From positions 24,761,253-24,825,252 of the forward strand of contig OY978525.1 in NCBI GenBank assembly GCA_963854835.1: DNA of 64,000 nucleotides, in the 5' to 3' direction. Positions 38,601 to 47,884 of the stretch are shown piece after piece (the stretch's first letter is position 1; the number at the start of each line of letters is the position of its first letter). The notes below the pieces were generated by a model that saw nothing but the letters and a program-made list of their open reading frames with translations, searched no databases and was not told where the DNA came from. A program made the position numbers and the translations under genes. Origin of the DNA: Megamerina dolium. Lineage: Eukaryota > Arthropoda > Insecta > Diptera > Megamerinidae.

Positions 38601-40976
38601 TCTATTACGAACTGTGAATGTCAATTTACAATTTTCTGATAGTTTTCAGTTCACGTACTTCTTGTAGATTTTCTCATATGACAGATGACAGAAATTGATA
38701 GTGATAGTAATGTAAGTGAGCAGACCTAATAAAACAACAATCAGCCGTTTAGTTAATCCGCAATACTGCCGTCTGTCAGGTTAATATTTTATTCGGATTA
38801 AGTGCGCCGGTAATCCGGATTAACGCTGCCGTCTGTCTAGGCTATTATTCGTATTAAGTGTGCTGTTAATCCGGATTAAGGCTGTCGTCTGCCTAGGCTA
38901 TTATTCGGATTAAGTGCGCCGTTAATCCGGATTACCGCTTCCGTCTGTCTATGCTATTACAAATGAACAACGCTCGCACATTATTGAATTTTATTATCAA
39001 AATTCATACTCGGTTCATTCATATATTCATTTTATGGTAAGTTTGGGTGGACTTCTGAGGCGGCTATTCGGAACCTTGTGACTAAATTTCACACCAAATT
39101 TGCATTATTGGACATTAAACCACCAAGACGTGTACGTAGAGTGCGGACATAGGAAAATATTGTAGCTGTATCCGCCAGTGTTGTTGATAACCGTGAATTA
39201 TAGATTTAATCGTGAGATACCGGCCGATATGTTGGAGAGAGTATGCCAAAATTGGACCCAGCGTATGGACCATATGGGGCGCAACCGCGGTGAAATCTTG
39301 AAATCATCTTTAAACATCAAAATTATATAGATCGTTCTATCGACTCAAATAAAGATTTCATACATTTCTCTAAATATTATGTGTTTTTTATTTAAATAAA
39401 ATCCAAAGGCTCTTAAAAAATCACCATGTATTATATATCTAACAACAATAAATAATAGTCGCTTTAGATGAGTTTAGCAAAAAAAAAATGGAGTTATAAG
39501 CATCATATTCATATGTGTGTTGAATCACATACTATACTATTATTTTGTACAGAGCTGTAAGTGTATATATGAATTGCACATCGAATGGAATAGCCGGAAA
39601 TTTAATACTATTTTTTTGCTGTTAATGATTTGTAAAATCATTTGTCAAAAGTGTTTTATAATAATTAATTTATTATCGCTAATCGTTTGTTTGGTGGAGA
39701 GAGAAAGAACATGTGTGAGAGAGCGAGAGGGAAGGAGAATGTGTGCGAGAGCGAAGTTCGATGGGGTTGTGAGAAGAGGCGCCAAGTGATACAAGCTGAA
39801 GCAGCAGCTGGAATTCACAGACGACGCAACCAAACAAACAGCAATGATGCTGTAGGAGAATAAAGTGCAGTGAGTGGTGCAAGTACAGTATGAACGTAAA
39901 TGCAAGTCTGATAGCAAAACAGATATGTATGATGTATCATCAATGGAAACAGCTAGTAGAAGCAACACGCAACGACAGAGTAAAACCGGTGCAAACACAG
40001 ACATGTTAATTCGAATCATATCGCACTCACACACATTCAAACACACGCAGCTAATCGAGCAAACGAGCTTATCAAAATACATATTATGTGATGATAAAAA
40101 CAGAAAAAGAGCAACTACCTACCTATAATAATTTGCCAAAGGTGAGGAGCAAGTATGTCAATATTATGCAAACAAAAAGCAAACCGTGCGATTACAAAGG
40201 AAACAATTAAATTTTATATGAGGAATATGCATATGTACGCATGTAGCAAATGTCTTATTTATGTACAGAAATACATATGTACATACATGTTGCGCTGAAC
40301 AAACGTCATCAAAAAATAAGATAATCGAAAAACAACAAAGTTAAAAAAAAGAAAAAGAATTTAATACAGGGATGTGTAATTTTTTATAGGACACACCCTA
40401 ACGCCTACTTTTGCTAGAACAAGAGCCACAAACATCCGAAAAAGAACATACAGATTTATCTTTAGCTATTACTAAAGCATATCTATATTCTTAAACGAAG
40501 TAAAAATACAAAGTAAAAAAATACATTACATAACCACTGTCTCTGATAGCTGCTGCTTGTTGAATTGTATAGTGAAAAAGAGTACCTTTCTATATATTGT
40601 TTTGTTCTTGTTGTTGTTTCTATTACGCTTAAGAGCACAGACAATGAAGTGAAAAGAAAACCATGTGGTATTTTGGCAAAATTAAGGGTCACCAAAAAGC
40701 ACGTAGCATAGTAGAAGGGCTAGCTCCTCGACGTTGCGCATCTCCACCTCTGCTGCTATATCTCAATCAGATTTCACAATAATGCATAATTTTCACAATT
40801 TTTCTCATATATGTAGTATACGTGATTGTGTAACCAATCATCACGCACCCCCACAATATTCTGCTGTTTCACTGTTTTAAACTATAGACAGGTACTTTTC
40901 CTTACGTTGTTTTGTTACCTACCATTGCGGCTGCATTTTTGGCCAAAATCGATGGTACACGCATTAGACTCGCCAT
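28236..40976 (-). CDS. SdhA: Succinate dehydrogenase flavoprotein subunit A, six coding exons
   Basis: Exons (minus): 40976-40923, 33102-32585, 32516-31640, 31440-31238, 28631-28481 and 28415-28236. All junctions are GT-AG and phases match, giving 660 aa. The product is the catalytic flavoprotein of mitochondrial complex II, which oxidises succinate to fumarate. Exon 1 ([18 protein letters not shown]) gives a basic, amphipathic mitochondrial presequence. Seen: FAD dinucleotide fold VVGAGGAG (residues 62-69), flavinylation motif [10 protein letters not shown] with His95, AVADRTGHS across exons 2/3, [16 protein letters not shown], the active-site arginine region ASRDVVSR, and [15 protein letters not shown]. 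The C-terminus ends TVPPAIRSY. Introns 1 (7.8 kb) and 4 (2.6 kb) are filled with transposons; the others are short. A paralogue lies just upstream at 43987-46405. Confidence 0.95.
28661..28713. repeat. (TA)n microsatellite in SdhA intron 4
   Basis: Nearly uninterrupted TA dinucleotides abutting the 3' tail of the SINE at 28711-29055. Confidence 0.95.
28711..29055 (-). mobile_element. tRNA-derived SINE, copy 4 (SdhA intron 4)
   Basis: Minus-strand head GGTGCCGTGGCTCAGTGG near 29055, B-box region GTCGTGGTTCAATCCCC, then CACCTGTCGGCAAGCAATTG, AATTCTTCCGACAGTAAC, GATTCTGCCGTTCGGATCC and the 3' part AAGAGAAGCTCGGCCAATG. The tail runs into the (TA)n tract. Confidence 0.85.
29318..29600 (+). mobile_element. 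tRNA-derived SINE, copy 5 (SdhA intron 4)
   Basis: Best-preserved head: GGTGCCGTAGCTCCGTGGTT (A box) and GGTCGTGGGTTCAATCCCCA (B box), separated by a tRNA-like distance. The body follows with CGATACCCACCTGTCGGC and GGTTCTGCCTTTTGG. A (GA)n tract at 29612-29640 follows the truncated 3' end. Confidence 0.85.
29612..29641. repeat. (GA)n microsatellite
   Basis: About 14 GA dinucleotides, followed by CCACAATAACCTAACCTAAC. Confidence 0.95.
30690..30975. repeat. ATGAGTC-rich dispersed repeat, copy 2 (SdhA intron 4)
   Basis: Shares ACTATGACTCATTTCTGGAT, AATTTATGAGCC and TTTGGACTCATTTATGAGTC with 7495-7800. Confidence 0.6.
33103..33957. other. SdhA intron 1, proximal part; no feature recognised
   Basis: Intronic sequence next to exon 2. 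It does not resemble the listed repeat families. Confidence 0.5.
33958..34280 (+). mobile_element. tRNA-derived SINE, copy 6 (SdhA intron 1)
   Basis: Near full length: GGGTGCCGTAGCTCAGTGGT at the start, TTGTGGGTTCAATCTCCGGC (B box; the loop between the boxes is shortened), CTCACCTGTCGGCAAACAAT, TTCTTCCGGTAGTAACAATT, GGTTCTGCCGTTCGGAACAG and a 3' end of GAAGCTCGGTCAAAGAGCTC then TTCGGGGCTCATATG. It probably interrupts the RTE fragment that continues at 34300; ACTTACTTATGG just before it looks like that fragment's tail. Confidence 0.85.
34300..34620 (-). mobile_element. RTE-type LINE fragment (SdhA intron 1)
   Basis: Plus text with CTTGACGTGACCTAGCCAGA, GCGCTTTACTATGTCAATAT and a GAGGAGGTAATTGTCCAAGC-like segment parallels the reverse complement of the better copy at 26840-27080. 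Heavily decayed. Confidence 0.7.
34850..35060. repeat. TCCGACCACGAATT dispersed repeat, copy 1
   Basis: Contains AAAATCCGACCACGAATTAG, CGACCCAAAATCCATTAAAT and ACGACTACTCTGGTC. A related, partly duplicated copy is at 47885-48120. A 165-codon plus frame spans it (34622-35119) but shows no protein family and probably reflects the repeat. Confidence 0.5.
35801..36510 (+). repeat. Direct duplication of ~345 bp (SdhA intron 1)
   Basis: GAAATTGATGTGCCTGATGT starts at 35801 and at 36146, followed by ~137 bp almost identical and then by diverged but alignable sequence (CCTCCAGAGGTGTAGAA, AAACAACAATATTTTTTACT, GGCTTTGCTACAAA). The second half overlaps the satellite-like family seen at 29070-30240. 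Confidence 0.8.
36511..38445. other. SdhA intron 1, central part; one possible Tc1 end
   Basis: At 37101 TA is followed by CAGCTCTGTCAAAATAATAG, which resembles the outer end of some Tc1-like elements, but no partner end or readable transposase was found. No gene is seen. Confidence 0.35.
38446..39428 (+). mobile_element. Mariner-superfamily element, internally deleted, carrying a MITE
   Basis: Ends CAGGGTGATTTTTTAGCAAG and TTAAAAAATCACCATG are inverted repeats flanked by TA (38444-38445 and 39429-39430). The plus strand reads MNRLE, then after the [39 protein letters not shown] (across a frameshift) and [19 protein letters not shown] near 39219-39280. The whole DD34D-type catalytic middle is missing, so it cannot transpose itself. 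It lies in SdhA intron 1. Confidence 0.85.
38558..38954. mobile_element. TA-type MITE, copy 3, with three right termini
   Basis: Starts GCCCTGACAGACAGCAGCGT inside the mariner N-terminus. The first right end is at 38842 (GTCTGTCTAGGC), followed by two further 56-bp terminal units ending at 38898 and 38954. Part of the interior is deleted relative to copies 1 and 2. Confidence 0.8.
39429..40922. other. SdhA intron 1, distal part; no feature recognised
   Basis: Short frames overlap on both strands around 39645-40130 in a GA/CT-rich patch (39690-39780) and are taken as compositional. Nothing else is supported. Confidence 0.4.
40923..40976 (-). CDS. SdhA: SdhA coding exon 1 (presequence mini-exon)
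   Basis: An 18-codon exon starting ATG 40976 and ending ATG|GTAGGT (phase 0). It encodes [18 protein letters not shown], matching the start of fly SdhA proteins ([10 protein letters not shown]). It joins in phase 0 to exon 2 at 33102 (ctttcag|TTGCGTACT). Confidence 0.85.
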
Positions 40977-41989
40977 TTTGGTGGGTCCTTCTTAAGCACT
41001 TTTAATACTTTCACCCCACAACAAACACTGTCCAAATGGTATTTCTCTTTATTTGGGTTTCAATAATGCTACTTCCTTACGTTAGAACAGTTTTCTATTT
41101 TCTTCTTATTCTATTTCGTTTTCAAATTTTCACTTCTACTTCTAACAATAGCTTATGCACGTATCTGCGCTGTTTTCTAAACTCTGGCCAATACAACGAA
41201 ACTTCTCCGCTCGCACCGATCGACTGAAACAGAAATGTTCATATTTGTATGAACGGATGTGGCAGCGACGCAAACTCCGACGGATGCAGCTACTGTAGCA
41301 GCGAAGAAAATGTCACATGTCAAACATAATGTATATGCGCCCGCCACCTTATAGGAATAACAGCTGTTCATCACAGGGTGACATTTATTTTCATATACAA
41401 TATTTTTTTGTATATTTTATGTAGTGTTGGTAAACGCAAAGAATAAATCATTTTAAGTTAAACAAAAAATTACACAAAACGGTTTTAGCAGAAATCGTAA
41501 ATTTGTTTATAAAAAAATGTAGCCACACAACATTGTCGTCGAATTGAAGTGAAGACTTCAAAGTATTTTGGTGCTTTGTCTACGTTACGTTAAAACTATG
41601 TCCAGACGAGAGCGAAATTTCACAATTAAAAATTTTTAATTGAAACCAGTAACACAATAATTTTCAATATCGATTGACAATTTATTATATTGTGAGAAAA
41701 TGGAAAACAATGAATGTCTGAATTTGATTGCAACGTTTGTAGGAATTAATGATATCGTGAAGTATGTTGTATAGCCATGGAGTAATTTGGAAATGGCAAA
41801 ATTGGCAATCAGAAAGAATTGTGCTTCTCTACAATTTGCGATTATAGAATGTTGATATTTTTCCTAGCTTCTCGGAAGTCATCCACACTCGGTCCACAAA
41901 ATGCGTTACTTATATTTTAATTTGTTTTTTAGCAATATCCATTTTAATTTTTCTAGTTGCTCTATATTTTTCATGCTTCTTTCTGTAAT
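40977..41989. other. SdhA: SdhA 5' UTR/promoter region and spacer
   Basis: The stretch just upstream of ATG 40976 (minus strand) includes a less AT-rich part at about 41150-41350, a plausible promoter by position only. No defined motif is claimed. Confidence 0.35.
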
Positions 41990-43063
41990 TTAATTATAAT
42001 AAAAACGAAATTCCTGAAGGAAAATTCGATTTAGAAGATGAAGAACGTGAAAATTGTCCAGAAAAATATATTAAAGAAGATCTGCAAGCATTACTCGACG
42101 AAGATGAATATCAAACACAATCCGAATTAGCAGCAGCACTAAAATTTAGACTGTCTTTAGATATGACGATTTTTGAAAGATTTCTCTCACCGATTTGTTT
42201 ATTGTTCGCGAGAGAGGGGAGACCGAAGGGCACTAGCCAGAATTTGACAAAAAGAGAGCCATTTGTTCAAAGAAATCGAAGCAAGCTGGTAAAACATTTC
42301 TTTTTTTTGCAAATTATTTGGTTTTGCAATACGCCAAGCAGAATGTTGAAAGAGGAATAACATATCTTTTGATGAAAATCGTTGTGTCTAGAAATCTTAC
42401 TAAAGCATCAATTTCAAATTATTTGAATGCATTAGAAGTGATGTAAAATTAGGTAATTGGGTAGGTAGGTTGGTATCAATTACCAAAAAGACAGATGGAA
42501 AACCGTAAAACCATCTGTGAAACACTTCTTCAAAGAGAAAGAAGAAAAAGATTTTTACACTGTCACTGAAGATGAAAAATGGATATATTACGAGAATTCT
42601 AAACGTAAAAAACATGGGTAAAGCTTGGTGAACCAGGTCCATTACAGTCAAAACAAGATATTATTGTGCTACAGTTATGATGCTCTGAATTTTGTGGGAT
42701 ATGAAAGGTATTGTGTACTATGAGTTGCTGCAACCATCTGAAACTATTACTGCCCATGTCTACAGACAACTAATACCTCTGAAGCGAGCTATTAAAGAAA
42801 AACGACCAGAATGGGTGGATACACAACAAATTAATTTTTCAACATGACGTCAGACCACACATTGCTCAACCCGTTAAAAACTATTTAGAAGGATAGAACT
42901 GTGAGGTATTACACCAACCGACATATTCAGCAGACAATGCTCCATCAAATTACTATTTGTTTCGGTACAGTCAGTTTTTTCTGGAGGATGCTTTGATTCT
43001 TATAATTTTCTGAAAGATGGGCAAATGCCATAGCTCCTCATGGAGTGTTCTTTGATTAATATT

Positions 43064-43365
43064 TTTTTTTATGTGGCACTTATAGGTCACGAAGGCCCCT
43101 TTCTGCGAGAATTTTAGACAGTTTTAGAGGGGACCTACTTATATTAACCGGTTCCGAACGGCGACTTTAATTTTTCTGAGCTTTATCGTAGAGAGCTTTT
43201 CATGACAAATTGTTACTGCTGGATGAATGGCCAATGGTTTGCCGACAGGTGGGTACCGTTCGAAAGAGAAATCTTTTCAACATCAAAGTTGTGCTTTAGC
43301 CGGGGATTGAAGCTCGACCTACAAATCAGAAGACCAATGCACTAACCCACTGATCTCGGCACCCA
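43064..43365 (-). mobile_element. tRNA-derived SINE, copy 7, with 14-bp target duplication
   Basis: Flanked by CTTTGATTAATATT on both sides (43050-43063 and 43366-43379). The minus orientation starts GGGTGCCGAGATCAGTGGGT at the right and ends GTGCCACAT plus an A run at the left. Body blocks CTTTCGAACGGTACCCACCT and CATTCATCCAGCAGTAACAA are present. The duplication fixes both ends of the family unit, at about 302 bp for this copy. Confidence 0.92.
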
Positions 43366-43398
43366 CTTTGATTAATATTACTATGTAAAATTTGCTTC

Positions 43399-43765
43399 CT
43401 ACGCAAGATCTTTGGGTCTATTTGCGTTGGTGGCGAGTACCGAATAGGGTACAACCATGAGCTGTACGAGCTGTATGCCGATATTGACATAGTAAAGCGC
43501 ATCAAAATCCAGCGGCTGCGCTGGCTATGTCATGTCGAGCGAATGGAAGAACACGCTCCAAATAAGGTGTTATATTCGGAACCCGCTGGAGGACGACGCA
43601 GAAGAGGAAGACCAAACCTCCGGTGGAAAGACCAAGTACTGGAGAACCTGACGGCGCTTGGAATTTCTAACTGGCGCCAGCTAGCGAAGAACAGAGATGG
43701 CTGGCGAAGCATGTTATTTTCGGCCTAAATCGATATCGGTTGTTATGGCCACATAAGTAAGTAAG
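43399..43765 (+). mobile_element. RTE-type LINE 3' fragment with 13-bp target duplication
   Basis: TAAAATTTGCTTC occurs at 43386-43398 and 43766-43778. Between them the plus strand encodes RLRWLCHVERMEEHAP, GGRRRRGRPNLRWKDQVLEN and NWRQLAKNRDGWRSMLFSA, and ends GGCCACATAAGTAAGTAAG. It is very close to 26635-27161 in sequence but opposite in orientation. Confidence 0.9.
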
Positions 43766-43986
43766 TAAAATTTGCTTCAAATATGAATTTTTGTTTAAAA
43801 AAAAACCAAATCTTAAGGTTACACACCCCAATATATATTTATATTTGTATGCGTTAAAATAATTGTATAAAATCGCATAGAAAATGATGAAAACAAAAGA
43901 AAATATCATAAAATCATTGTACAACTAAGAATTACTCCATTCCAGCACACACATACGATATGGATATGCATGCATGTGTGTAAGCA

Positions 43987-46405
43987 TTAATAGGCACGTA
44001 CAATTGGTGGTATTGTGTGCATGCTATCATCCAATGTTTCATCAATAACTTTTCTATATTTAATAACAACATCACCTTCGCCACAAAGCCAAGTGAGTGT
44101 ATGCTTACGCCAATGTTCCTCTATTGGTTTCATTGTTTGTCCCTCAATCGGTTTACTATAATCCTGTGTAGGGATATGTGATTTGAGAATATTAACGTTA
44201 TATAGCTAAACGCTTATGCAGTATTTTACATACATATTCATCAATACGCTTTTTGTAATCATCGCGAAAATGTGCACCACGAGATTCTTTACGATTTTCT
44301 GCAGCATACATAGTGGTCTTGGCATTGATGAGTAAATTCTGTAGTTCCAATGTCTCAATCAAGTCTGAATTCCATATTTTCGATCTTCAAAATATATATG
44401 TCAATATTTATGTAGGCAAATATTAATGTTTAATCTTACTTGTCGGAAACTCTAACATTCCTAAATTCTTTATAAATCGCATCCATTTTCTTACAACCCT
44501 CCTCACATATTTTACCTAGGCGAAAGACACCAGCGTGATTATGCATCGTTTTTTGCATTTTCAAACGTAGATCAGCAGTTGTGATACTACCACTAGCAAG
44601 TCGTAACTTTTCCAAATTGGCAACAGTCGCCTCACCAGCATTCTGATAACACAGAAAAACGATATGCATTTATATATGTAAGTGTGATAAAAATGATAAA
44701 TTTTTCATTATACAATTATGTACATACATTTCTCAATTCGGGTAATTTTGCGCCCGGTGTACATTCGTGGGTAATTGTATCAGCGCAAGCACGTCCAAAC
44801 ACAACAATATCCAGTAGAGAATTTGCGCCCAAACGATTAGCACCATGCACATTGCAGGAGGCTTCACCACACGAGTACAAGCCCGGAACCACATGATCAC
44901 AGCCTTGACTATCAATTGTTAATACCTGACCGCGCCAATTTGTCGGTATGCCGCCCATATTATAATGTGCTGTTGGTATAATGGGTATGTGTTCGCGTGT
45001 CACATCTCTACCAGTGAATATCTTAACCGATTCTGAAATGCCCGGTAGACGTAATGCTATTTTCTCCTTTGAAAGATGACTCATTTTCAAATGCATGTGA
45101 TCCTTTTCGGGTCCGACACCACGACCCTCTAATATTTCCTGTGTTATTGAACGTGAAACAACATCACGTGGTGCCAAATCTTTGGCGTCCGGCGCATAAC
45201 GTTCCATAAAACGTTCACCCTCCGAATTGATAATGTAGCCACCTTCACCGCGACATCCTTCGGTGACCAGACAACCAGAACCATACATACCCGTCGGATG
45301 AAATTGTACAAATTCCATATCTTGTAGTGGTAGATTTTGTCGTATTACCATTGCGTTGCCATCACCAGTGTACGTGTGGGCTGGTGTACAAGAGAAAAAT
45401 ATGCGACCATAGCCACCAGTTGCCAGAACAGTGTTGAGCGCACGAAAACGATGTAAAGTTCCGTCTTCAATGCACAATGCTATAATACCGGCGCATGCAT
45501 CATTCTCGAAGATTAAATCCAATGCAAAATATTCAATATAGTAGTCAATGCAATAGCTCAACGATTTGCCATAGAGTGCATGAAGTATTGCATGTCCAGT
45601 TCTAAAATAGATGTTATACGTGTAGTATATTTGATTTATTCTCTTCTCTTGTTCATACAAACCTATCTGCCACAGCGCATGCCCTACGTGCTTTGCCACC
45701 TTTACCAAAATCCTTAGTATGACCACCAAATGGCCGTTGATAAATTTGGCCATCGGGTGTACGTGAAAATGGTGTACCATAATTCTCCAGCTCGAGTACA
45801 ATTTCGGGTGCAATACGTGTCATATGATGAATGGCATTTTGATCACCCAACCAATCGGAACCCTTTACCGTATCATAGCAATGCCAACGCCAATCGTCGT
45901 CTTCCTGTGTTGCCAATGCTGCATTGACACCACCTTGTGCGGCAATGGTGTGTGAACGTGTTGGAAATAGTTTGGTCACAACAGCCGTTCGAAAACCTTT
46001 CGATACCAGACCGAAAGCAGCACGTAGACCAGCTCCACCAGCACCCACAACAACACAATCAAATGAATGGTCTATAATTTGATATTCTTTGGAAATTGCA
46101 CTACTAGTTCCACAAGATTCTTTGCCGCTAGTACTAATATGAATGAGCTTTCTTTGCATCAATCTATGGAACTGTTTTAAAGTGGAGAATAATAAAATGC
46201 ATGGAAATTATTTTCACCCATCATCTTAGCAAGCAAGTGAATAAAATGCCTATTATTCTAATTTCTTATCTCTAACGCGCTTTGCCGTTTATATATACAC
46301 CCATTTTTTTATCAATTGGATTTACTAATTACTCATGCTTACCCTGGATGTGGTACTTTTTTCGATAAATGAAATCATTGCTTTTCGCATAATGCCATTA
46401 ACCAT
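43987..46405 (-). CDS. SdhAL: SdhA-like paralogue, complete, six exons
   Basis: Exons (minus): 46405-46343, 46171-45663, 45601-44728, 44642-44440, 44384-44234 and 44163-43987; 658 aa. Intron positions and phases (0, 2, 0, 2, 0) equal those of SdhA, but every intron is short. It encodes a second complex II flavoprotein: presequence [20 protein letters not shown] then [12 protein letters not shown] fold [18 protein letters not shown] with His95, [24 protein letters not shown] and a C-terminus of TIPPIVRAY. Differences from SdhA: one residue is missing before the histidine of VHGANRLG (CNVHGA against CTSVHGA), and [13 protein letters not shown] replaces [13 protein letters not shown]. Drosophila has a testis-biased SdhAL, and a similar role is possible here. 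Symbol given by similarity. Confidence 0.92.
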
Positions 46406-46840
46406 TTTTGATTGTGCTATTTAAGAGGGTTCCTCTATATTGCAAATTGTACTACTACAGACGCAAGCTAGCGTTCAATTGTTCAAAATGGGGAGATATT
46501 TTTTGAAGTAACATTTCAAAAAAAAATTTGCTTAGAAAATAAATGTATAATTTGATCATAAAAATAAAACTCACAAAAAGTAGATAGTTCAGTGAAAAAT
46601 AATTTTACGTCTTATTTATATAGATTTTTGGATGACCCTTTAACTTTATTACACATGTAAGCTACATATACAAAGTAAAAACTTAAAATTGAAAAACATA
46701 TACAAATAATATTTTGTCTTCAATACAAAAAAAAAATAAAAATGCAAGCGTTTTCACATTAAACAGATTATTTGTTCATTCATATGTAAGCAACTCACAG
46801 TTGTTATTCGATCATAGTTGCATATAGGAGGTATATTATT
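46406..46840. other. Spacer between crammer and SdhAL
   Basis: A 435-bp gap that must hold the crammer 3' end and the SdhAL promoter, both transcribed leftward. A minus-strand AATAAA at 46650-46645 fits crammer polyadenylation. Confidence 0.45.
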
Positions 46841-47146
46841 TTAAGGTTTTTTACCGCAGCGCATTGCAAATTCTTCCTCTGTTAGATCGGCTAAATGGTT
46901 TATACCCATCGAAAATGTCACCTCACCAGCTTCATACTTTTTATTATGTTCATCGATGCGCACCTTTGATTTGGCAAATAAATCACGACGCATTTTCTCC
47001 TCTTCATCGTTTTTATAGGATTTTGAGAATTTCACCTATAACAATTTGTTTCAATAAATTCACCACAAACATAATTTGTGTACAAGGCCATATTATTGGT
47101 ACAATACCTTAAATTCTTCCCATTCCTGATCTGAAACCAATGACAT
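46841..47146 (-). CDS. cer: Crammer-like cathepsin propeptide inhibitor (I29)
   Basis: Two exons, 47146-47108 and 47035-46841, joined in phase 0 (AAG|GTATTG, tatag|GTGAAA), give 77 residues starting MSLVSDQEWEEFK. The protein is a free-standing I29 inhibitor domain like Drosophila crammer, which blocks cathepsin L-type cysteine proteases and is known for a role in long-term memory. Seen: MRRDLFAKSKVRIDEHNKKY (the ERFNIN-type helix) and FSMGINHLADLTEEEFAM (the GNFD-type region), ending CGKKP. There is no signal peptide and no protease domain, so it is not a truncated cathepsin. It lies 436 bp upstream of SdhAL on the same strand. Confidence 0.93.
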
Positions 47147-47884
47147 CTTGTTGCAAATTATACGCTAGCAGCAGCACCAGTATCAATTACGAGTAGAAAT
47201 GAAATACGACTGTATTGAGAAATTGATGCGATTTTTATAAATAATCATAATCAATGTATATGTATGTAAAATGCTGTGACTCACTTTTTGTTTTCTTTAT
47301 TTTAATCACTATTTAGCACAATGCATACAAAAAATGCGTAATCAGCAACGAACAAAGCACACAAAACAAATAAGAACTCACAATAATCAAGTTCTACAAA
47401 AGCAATTAAATTGACAGTAGTCGATGTGATGCAAACAAAGCATGAGAATATGATAAATGCCAAGAATTGGCTGACGAAAATAAAACGAAACGAAAACAAA
47501 AACAATAATAAAAAAATGAAAAGCTACGGAAAAACAAGAGTAAAGAAAAAGAGCACAGTAAATATCCCTCAACTATTGTGAATGGATACATGTTGCTTTG
47601 AATATTAACGACATCATACAATTCACACAAACAATGCTGGATGTAATGAAGCAGGCTTTAGAGATGCGGAAACGGATTTGATCGGCAAATAATATAATTA
47701 ATTAATTAATATGTTGCACGTATAAGCCCCGAATTCAGACATTGTTGTGTAGAGGCAATTCGATATCAATAACACGGCCCCACAAAAACTTAAAAGTAGA
47801 ATTTTCGTTACACCAAAGTAATCACATTTTATAGATTTTATGTCGCTAAATCCGTGAATATCTTTTTTCGGCAAGTTTTGCAAG
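47147..47884. other. Upstream of crammer; no other gene seen
   Basis: AT-rich. Minus frames at 47302-47630 overlap in several registers and look compositional (Phe/Cys-rich). Confidence 0.45.

Larger units (their letters stand above)
41990..43790 (+). pseudogene. Mariner (cecropia-like) transposase relic hosting a SINE and an RTE copy
   Basis: The plus strand reads DLEDEERENCPEKYIKEDL then LLDEDEYQTQSELAAALK near 42030-42150 (second helix-turn-helix region), DRWKTVKPSVKHFFKEKEE near 42490-42545, FYTVTEDEKWIYYENSKRKK near 42555-42612, and FQHDVRPHIAQPVKNYLEG near 42838. Stops and frameshifts abound. The 3' part is broken by insertions at 43064-43365 and 43399-43765. GGTTACACACCCC near 43820 may mark its terminus. 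Confidence 0.8.

Noticed and set aside
39645..40130. Overlapping frames on both strands (145 and 84 codons)
   Set aside because: They overlap antiparallel in a GA/CT-rich patch inside SdhA intron 1 and lack any motif.
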